The position numbers and the translations under genes were made by a program. The notes under the pieces were generated by a model. That model ran no database searches and had not been told where the DNA came from. It worked only from the letters and a program-made list of their open reading frames with translations. Positions 58,501-64,000 of a stretch of 64,000 nucleotides of DNA are shown here, piece after piece. The DNA comes from Lampris incognitus (lineage: Eukaryota > Chordata > Actinopteri > Lampriformes > Lampridae). The stretch spans positions 143,193,585-143,257,584 of the forward strand of contig NC_079211.1 of the NCBI RefSeq assembly GCF_029633865.1. Reading direction: 5' to 3'. Every line of letters starts with the position of its first letter. Within the stretch, counting starts at the first letter, position 1.

Positions 58501-61500
58501 GACAATATCTCTTTATTGCCCGGTTTCGAGGTGCTTTTGTTTTTGTAGTCACCTCTTCTTTATTAGTTTGGCCATGTGTTTGTCTAGAGACGGAGACTTA
58601 TTGCCTGCTCGGATCACACACAGTGATATTTCCGGGTGATGCTCTGTGTTTGTGTCCCTTAGGCCCCCACAAAATGAAGTTCATCCCCGCCATGGTGGGG
58701 CCCATTCTCGAGGCCACGCTGGTGCCTGAGCCAGAGCTGAGGAAAGCCACCATCCCCATCTTCTTTGACATGATGCAGTGCGAACACAACTTTAATCCCG
58801 GACGCACGTTTGAAAAGGTAAAAAGCTATCCGAACGGTTCACGGCGGCACTTAGGTGTGTTGGCGTTTCAACTCTGTTGTGTTGCCGTTTGAATATTAGG
58901 TTATGTGAGGTGAAACTTGAGTAATCTCTGCGAGGGTACTGAATAGCTGTCGCAGCGGGTAAGCTGATGGGGAAAACGTGGTAATATGGGATATTAACAT
59001 CACCGATCTCTGTCTTTGTATATCCAATTTGGCTTTACACCATCAAAACCCGGACTAACAGGCTGAGGAACAGCTTCTTCCCCAGAGCTGTAGCCTCCAT
59101 CACCCCCCCCCCACACACACACACACACACACGCATCTGCCTATAGCTGCTGAGGACTAACTGGTACTAAAGCCGCTGCAATATGGACAACTATGTGCGA
59201 TAATCCCATGCACTATTTTGAACTTTAAAAGCCGCTGCTATCTTTTATTGCCTTATCATCGTTTTTGCTACCTCATTTATTTATACCAAATGTTGTTTGT
59301 CCTTGTTTTTATCTTGTTTTTTTTTTTTTTTTTTTTAAATCATTTACCTTGTCTAGTGTTGCTGGTCTGAGAGTCACCAAACGAAATTTCGTTGTGTGTA
59401 CACAATGACAATAAAGTATCTTGTCTTATCTCATCTCATCTCATCTCATCTTATCTCATCTCATCTCATCTTATCTTTTCTACATGCACATAACGTTGGT
59501 GTTGTAGGAAAAGAAAAACAAACTCCTATGCACGACGCACCCACGCACAATAGTAGTGATAACTGTTTGTGTACTGCAGAAAAAAATGTGTGAACCTCAA
59601 GTGTGAATTGGTTCAGGGAGTGGGACTGTCAAAAACACACATACGAGAAAAGATGGGATGAGATCGTTCTGTAGGGCAGTTCCGTTGCAGTCGAGGTTTC
59701 ACATGCCCTGCTGCAGCACCCTGACTTTTCAAGTCAGCCGAGGCTAGGGTCATTGTGAAAGGCGGCATTATGCGGTTGACTGGCATTTGGTAGAAAAGAG
59801 CGCCTGAAGCACAATGTGCTGTGCGGACGTTTGAGTGATGGGACTCTTACTGAAATTGGAGCCGAGTTCATTCCTCATCTTCACCTCTGCTACTGCTTCA
59901 GAGGAGGTACGGTCTCAGGTCCGTCTAAGCTAGCCTTTCCTACCTGCTCGCGGGACCTGTGCAAAACCCCTACCTTGACACTGTGTCCGTAGCACACCTC
60001 TGCAAAAACATCGGCCTCGGACGAAGCTGATCGTTTGAATATACAGACGAGACAGTTGCAGATATTAAGGGTAACATCGGCCCCCTTCAGCATCCGCCGT
60101 GCTTTGCACCTTCCTGCTCTTTAGACAGTGCTCGGAAATAGGACACTTTGGGGGGGGGGGGTGGGACCCAGACTGTGTTGAGAACAATTAGAGGGATCAT
60201 GAAACATGATTTTCGAAGTGCTCCCCGGCCCCTTGGGTGAGACGGACATCCTCACAACTTGCCGTGTTGGTGACGCGCCGTTTCTCTCCGCAGTTCGAGA
60301 ATGAGCTGATCACAAAACTGGATCAAGAGGTAGAAGGCGGCCGAGGAGATGAACAGTACAAAGTGCTGCTGGAGAAAACGTAAGACCGCATTCTATATTG
60401 TTATTTGAATACCTAGTTTGGTCGTAACCTTTCAATCCATAACCGTTGGAGAATTGAACAGATATACCACTTAGGTTAGCTTCCATAATACACAAGATTC
60501 CCTGAAAGAATCTGCTGGATTTTAGAGCCAGTGTTCTGAGATTATGGATCGATATTACCTTGATATTGTCAGTGAAATACCTACAGATCTATGATGTTGG
60601 TGGTGGTGGTGGTGGTGGTGGTGGTGGTGGGGGGGGGGGCTGTTGTTCATTTCCAAATGGCTGTGTGAACCCTTATAAGACTCCTGTCGGAAGCTGATGT
60701 TCCCGTTCGGAGAGATGCAGGCTTCGGGATATGGCGATCTCGGGGGGCAAAGGCTTCTACAGTTAGAGAGCACCACGTGAAGCATGTTGTTTGTATGTGC
60801 AGATTACTGGAGCACTGCAGGCGCCACAGATACCTGTCGCAGTCGGGAGAGGAGCTGGCTCTGCTGCTCAGCAGCCTGCTGGAAAATCTGCTGGCGTACC
60901 GCACCATCACACATGACGAAAGCCCCGAGCACCGAATGAGCTGCACGGTCAATGTGCTGGTGCGTCCAACCCGCAGGCGGGCTCATATTAGATTTCTACT
61001 GGATTAACACTCGGGGGGGCGGGGGGGGGGGTATATAGATAGAGCTATTAGCCATGCTGATACTGTGAATGGATGTTAGCCATGCTGATTCTGAGAGTGT
61101 GTTCAGGAATATGCAAAGAGAAATCTCTCTCCTTCTTTTATTAAAAACAGAATTTCTACAAGGAAAAGAAGAGGGAAGACATTTACATCCGGTAAGTTGG
61201 GTGACGGCCCGCTGGTGGTGGCATCAAAACCCCTTCCGCTGTACGTGTAACTGATGTGTTGTTTTTTATTATCAGGTACCTGTACAAGTTGCGGGATTTG
61301 CACCTGGACTGCGAGAACTACACAGAAGCGGCCTACACGCTGATACTACATGCCGAATTACTGGAGGTCTGGCACACAATTCAGTAGAAATCCTTGGATT
61401 TTCACTTTCAGCAGTTTAACCTTCGCTAATATGGCCATGCTACCGGAGGTGTGTCTCAGTGTTTTGTCTGCATGGTGATGGGTTTTTTCTCTCCCCCCCC

Positions 61501-62188
61501 CCCCCCCCAGTGGTCTGACAAACCCTGTGCACCCCATCTGATTCCGCGTGATGGGCAATATGTATGGACCCAGCAGGAGCTAAAGGAGCGGCTCTTCCAG
61601 GAGATAATATGCTACTTGGACAAGGGCAAGGTGAGCATTGCTTTGATTAATCTCCCTAGCTCTTATGCTTGAAAGGAGGCCGCCGCGCGTATGGGCTGCT
61701 GGCATAAAAGGGAGTCAGATTGCCCCGGCCGCGTTTCTCAGGATAATCCTGTAATTCCGCAAAGAATGTACGTCTGAACCTCACGCTCCGGTGTTTTCGC
61801 TGGGAAAGTCAGCCGTAATCTTAGCACGCACTTTCTCATACAAAACAGGAAACTTGTTTGTTGTGTCTCTTTATTCAAATCCCACATTGGCCGCGACAGT
61901 AGGGTAGAGTGTTCCTCCTCGAAATCTGGCGGTGGGGATTTGACCGAGGACAACCCCGGTTAGCGCCGAGAGATAGTAATGTCTAGACCGTGCTGCCGTC
62001 TCCTCAGGTTTTAAGTGTCATCCCCCTTTATTTATTTATTTATTTTTGGAATTACACATTTATGTATGTTTTCAACTAAGTGCTTCATGTCTTTACAGAT
62101 GTGGGAGAAGGCCATTGAATTGGGGAAACAGCTGTCCAAGATGCACGAGAGCCACATGTTTGACTTCATGGAGCTCAGCCAGCTGCTG
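45703..62188 (+). CDS. dock5: dock5, dedicator of cytokinesis 5 (partial, gap inside)
   Basis: DOCK5 is a DOCK-A family exchange factor that activates Rac with ELMO partners. Exons: 45703-45745; (gap); 50731-50873; 51036-51161; 51314-51437; 51719-51751; 52018-52090; 52207-52310; 52946-53126; 53826-53923; 54041-54130; 54290-54390; 54538-54672; 54769-54880; 55131-55201; 55437-55543; 56715-56851; 56982-57077; 57395-57493; 57871-58041; 58165-58265; 58348-58406; 58663-58817; 60294-60379; 60803-60959; 61151-61191; 61276-61366; 61511-61630; 62099-62188. Phases agree at every junction except exon 1 to 50731 (gap) and 51437 to 51719 (an exon appears missing). The [16 protein letters not shown] stretch is found in DOCK5 and not in DOCK1. 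The gene continues past base 64,000; the DHR-2 catalytic domain is mostly outside. Confidence 0.93.
47010..47165 (-). mobile_element. Short family A SINE (internal deletion)
   Basis: On the minus strand the B box GGTTCGAATCCCC, the CTACAGACACAACTGGCCGT block and then GATGTGAAGAGTAGGG joined to TATTGGCCAAAGTACAATTG are seen. The internal deletion matches the copy at 33,245. Confidence 0.78.
48724..49074 (+). mobile_element. tRNA-derived SINE, family B
   Basis: A full-length copy with head GGGCGGCACGGTGGCTCAGT and tail (GGAT)n. A perfect 13-bp duplication ACAATACCTTCAT lies at 48711-48723 and 49075-49087. A G9 run interrupts it near 48,809. Confidence 0.88.
49829..49859. repeat. G31 homopolymer
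   Basis: Thirty-one consecutive G, followed by AGGGGGGAGGG. It can form G-quadruplexes and commonly stops sequencing; the assembly gap begins 205 bases later. Confidence 0.95.
50065..50264. other. Assembly gap (200 N)
   Basis: Exactly 200 unknown bases. The round size suggests a placeholder rather than a measured distance. Several dock5 exons are expected here. Confidence 0.97.
50731..52310 (+). CDS. dock5: dock5 exons around DHR-1 (phosphoinositide-binding C2-like domain)
   Basis: The first exon gives [20 protein letters not shown] and [17 protein letters not shown]-1 proper starts at [20 protein letters not shown] and continues [21 protein letters not shown] 33-base exon [11 protein letters not shown] and [20 protein letters not shown] follow, then [15 protein letters not shown] and [12 protein letters not shown]. 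In DOCK-A proteins DHR-1 binds PtdIns(3,4,5)P3 and brings the protein to the membrane. Between 51437 (phase 2) and 51719 (phase 0) the family has about 22 residues (HPGAGYEGISEYKSVVYYQ-like) that I cannot find here. Confidence 0.9.
52336..52470 (-). mobile_element. Family B SINE, 3' part
   Basis: Reverse-oriented tail (CCATCCACCCATTATCCAAG, then GGATGCTGGAGCCTATCCCA and TGGACAGGCCGCCAGTCCAT). The head is replaced by an (ATT)n array. It lies in a dock5 intron. Confidence 0.8.
52471..52700. repeat. (ATT)n microsatellite region
   Basis: Three runs of ATT/TTA trinucleotides with interrupted T-rich sequence between. Confidence 0.9.
52946..58265 (+). CDS. dock5: dock5 exons of the central helical (armadillo-like) region
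   Basis: Thirteen exons in continuous frame follow. Landmarks are [207 protein letters not shown] and [20 protein letters not shown]. In crystal structures of relatives this part is a helical scaffold between DHR-1 and DHR-2. The 1.2-kb intron at 55,544-56,714 carries a family A SINE. Confidence 0.93.
53317..53624 (+). mobile_element. tRNA-derived SINE, family A, internal deletion
   Basis: Intact head (GGGGGCGTCCGGGTAGCGTG; B box GGTTCGAATCCCC) joined directly to CAGGAGGGTGAACTGGGGGG, losing about 110 bp; a different deletion from the short copies at 33,245 and 47,010. Flanks TGTTAGCAATATTTTG at 53301-53316 and TGTTAGCAACATTTTG at 53625-53640 differ at one base. Confidence 0.87.
55790..55870 (+). 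mobile_element. Family A SINE fragment
   Basis: About 75 bp (CCGGCTTGGTCGGGCGTCCC through GTCGGATCTGGGT) of the post-tRNA body only. It is in the same dock5 intron as the full copy at 56,222. Confidence 0.7.
56222..56630 (+). mobile_element. tRNA-derived SINE, family A
   Basis: A near full-length copy with head GGCGTCTAGGTGGCGTGGTG and B box GGTTCGAATCCCC, ending AACTGGGGAGAAAAAGG. It lacks about 10 bp (CATGTGGTAG) near the 3' part. It ends 80 bp before the next dock5 acceptor. Confidence 0.85.
58348..62188 (+). CDS. dock5: dock5 exons leading into DHR-2
   Basis: Landmarks are [174 protein letters not shown] and [15 protein letters not shown]. The last exons open the DHR-2 (CZH2) domain that catalyses nucleotide exchange on Rac. 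The following exon (KKxxxFYENI in relatives) is not in 62,189-64,000, so that intron exceeds 1.8 kb. Confidence 0.92.
59030..59475 (+). mobile_element. CR1/L2/Rex1-type LINE 3' end
   Basis: Text such as AACAGGCTGAGGAACAGCTT and CCCCAGAGCTGTAGCCTCCA is the familiar end of a reverse transcriptase of this group. A 3' UTR follows, with CGTTGTGTGTACACAATGAC and AATAAAG, and a 5-bp (TCATC/TTATC)n tail. A (CA)n and T18 run lie inside. It inserted in a dock5 intron. Confidence 0.75.
60597..60643. repeat. (GGT)n with G run
   Basis: About ten GGT triplets followed by G10, in a dock5 intron. Confidence 0.9.
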
Positions 62189-63062
62189 GTAAAGAGCGTT
62201 CACTCACAGCGATTACCCCCCCACGTCTTGTGATACGAACAAAATATGAAAACTAATACAACATCGTGTAGTTAAATAACTGTGGAAGAATTTGCACCGC
62301 TCTTTAATGGAATATGAAATTGCCCGACCGCAGTTAGAGCTGCGCTTGGTGGCTAATTAAAAACATCTGAATGTTATTTCACCGTCTGATGAGTGTGTTG
62401 TGGTTGTAGGCCAAAATGACATGGCAACTTCCCAGCCCCAGTGTACAGTCAGTCAAAAACATCTTAAGGAAATGGAAGGAAGATAAGAGTTGCTCTCACA
62501 TTTGTCAACCCTTTTACCCGACGCGCCCCCCCCCCCCCCCCCCGGATGCTGTGTGTGCTGATGTAATGGTGCTCAGTGTTTGCTCACATGGCGTGCTTTA
62601 TGAACAGTGTTCATAATCCTCCTTCTGTGACTAGTTGATCACAATGTCACCGCTTCCAATTTGGTTTTCCCTCATTAAAGGACAAAAAAAAAATGGGGGA
62701 GTAGACGCAGTCCTCCTTGAAAACTGTTATCGGAGAACATACGATACTGTCGATTTTTAAAAACAATTTTTTTTTTTTAGGGGCTGTAAATTCCACCCAC
62801 TACTCGGGCACATAAAATGACACCCGTCGATCTCAAGGTGGCGCTGTAATAATCAGAGTTACATTTTTGCAATTATCTCGATAAGGGCTCGGGGTAGCGT
62901 CAAAATTCTTTCGTCCTTTTAATCTCTCAAGTCATCTGCATCTTTGCTCAAATGGTCTTCTGCTCTAAAAATGTCAAGTTTTGCGACTTCTCCTCGATTT
63001 TCCCAACATCCTATTTTTGATGTCTTGTCCGAGACCACTGGGCCAGTTGTCCCAAAATTCAG

Positions 63063-64000
63063 TCAAGCCAAGTTAATTTTATGTGCATAGACCAACATCA
63101 CAAATTACAAATTCGCCTCAGGGGGCTTTACAGCAACACAACATCCGGTCCTTAGACCCTCACATCAGATAAGGAGCAGCCCCCTAAAAAAAGAACACTT
63201 TAACAGGGAGTAAAAATAGGAGGCATCCTCAGGGAGAGCAGCACAGGAGGGATCCTTCTTCCAAGATGGACAGACACGCAATTGATGTTGTGTGGACAAA
63301 ATAGAACACAATTTACAGAATACAACGTTGAAAGAGGATAACAGAATTGTAATGGAATTATAAAATATATATAAAGAATATGATGAGGAGAACGCCAAGC
63401 AGCGTCCAGATGCCACCAGAACAGCCTAGGACCTGAGCCACGCGACCACCATCACCTTGTAGATCTGGCAGGAGGACAGACTACACATGCACACAGGAGA
63501 AACTGACATCACACCATTCATATACATGGAAAAAGAGACATTAGCTACACATCGGAGAGAGAGGATAATACAACATTGAAACGGGCTGACAAAATTTTAT
63601 GGATTTGTAAGATATGTAAAGAATGTGATGAGGAGGATGCCAGGCAACTTCCAGGTTGCGACCACCATCACCATGGAGACCTGGCAGGAAGAGAGACTAC
63701 ATGTGGACACAGAGGACTCACATCACACCATTCACATACATGGGAGAAAAGAAAGGAGAAGACATTCAGGGAGAAAATATATGTGAGAGAAGGGAACAGT
63801 TTGCAGTAGTCAATAGTCTATATAATCTCATCGGCAGAACAGTGGTTGATAAATTCAGTGAGACAGAAACTGACCCGCCACGCGGTACAGGTCATGAAGT
63901 ACTCAATTTAAAGGCAACTAAATGTAGGTTAAGGCAAAAAAGATGAGTTTTAAGTTTGGATTTGAAGGACTCAATAGACTCTGATTGTCTGACAGCAGCA
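63063..64000 (-). mobile_element. L2-clade LINE 3' region, running off the window
   Basis: The sequence is similar along its whole length to 13,070-14,010, from the 3' tail (AGTCAAGCCAAGTTAATTTT on the plus strand) to the TCTGATTGTCTGACAGCAGC segment, including the internal duplicated block. Coding parts would lie beyond base 64,000. It lies in a dock5 intron. Confidence 0.8.

Noticed and set aside
62411-62520. Possible dock5 exon after TTGTAG at 62,409
   Set aside because: The translated text (AKMTWQLPSPSVQSV) does not match the expected FYENI-containing continuation of DHR-2.

Overview
The window looks like a piece of a ray-finned fish (teleost) nuclear chromosome. It has large spliced vertebrate genes with GT-AG introns. 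The introns and spacers are crowded with tRNA-derived SINEs, L1, L2 and RTE LINEs, a Penelope-type element and hAT-like elements in combinations typical of percomorph fish. Simple repeats are long, and there is one 200-base assembly gap. No bacterial, viral or CRISPR structure is visible.

Three protein genes can be read. (1) Bases 1 to about 32,110, minus strand: the 5' 60 percent of cabin1 (calcineurin-binding protein, HIRA-complex chaperone subunit). I resolve one non-coding first exon and 26 further exons, of which the first carries only the ATG; the gene runs off the left edge. A 13.7-kb intron (12,741-26,478) is a graveyard of nested LINEs and SINEs. (2) Bases 35,731-37,999, plus strand: a complete four-exon neurofilament light gene (nefl) of 599 codons, with TATA box and CRE-like site upstream and several polyA signals downstream. 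(3) Bases 45,703 to the right edge, plus strand: dock5, a Rac guanine-nucleotide exchange factor. Exon 1 sits in a CpG-rich promoter region. The next ten or so exons (SH3 and following helical region) are absent and probably fall in the N gap at 50,065-50,264. Twenty-seven further exons (50,731-62,188) run from just before DHR-1 to the start of DHR-2.

The spacers are 32.1-35.6 kb (cabin1 and nefl promoters lie at its ends, with a 360-bp palindrome carrying two tRNA-like promoters, a hAT-type MITE and a Penelope scrap) and 38.5-45.4 kb (SSRs, a SINE, a hAT-like element, otherwise apparently unique sequence). The three genes do not form an operon or pathway. NEFL and DOCK5 are also neighbours in mammals, whereas CABIN1 is on another human chromosome.

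Exon coordinates were read by eye from splice signals and checked by codon phase across every junction. Protein identities rest on remembered family sequences, not on a search. No convincing new biological system was found. The most unusual objects are the tRNA-like palindrome at 32.76-33.12 kb and the DHR-1 exon that seems to be missing from dock5.
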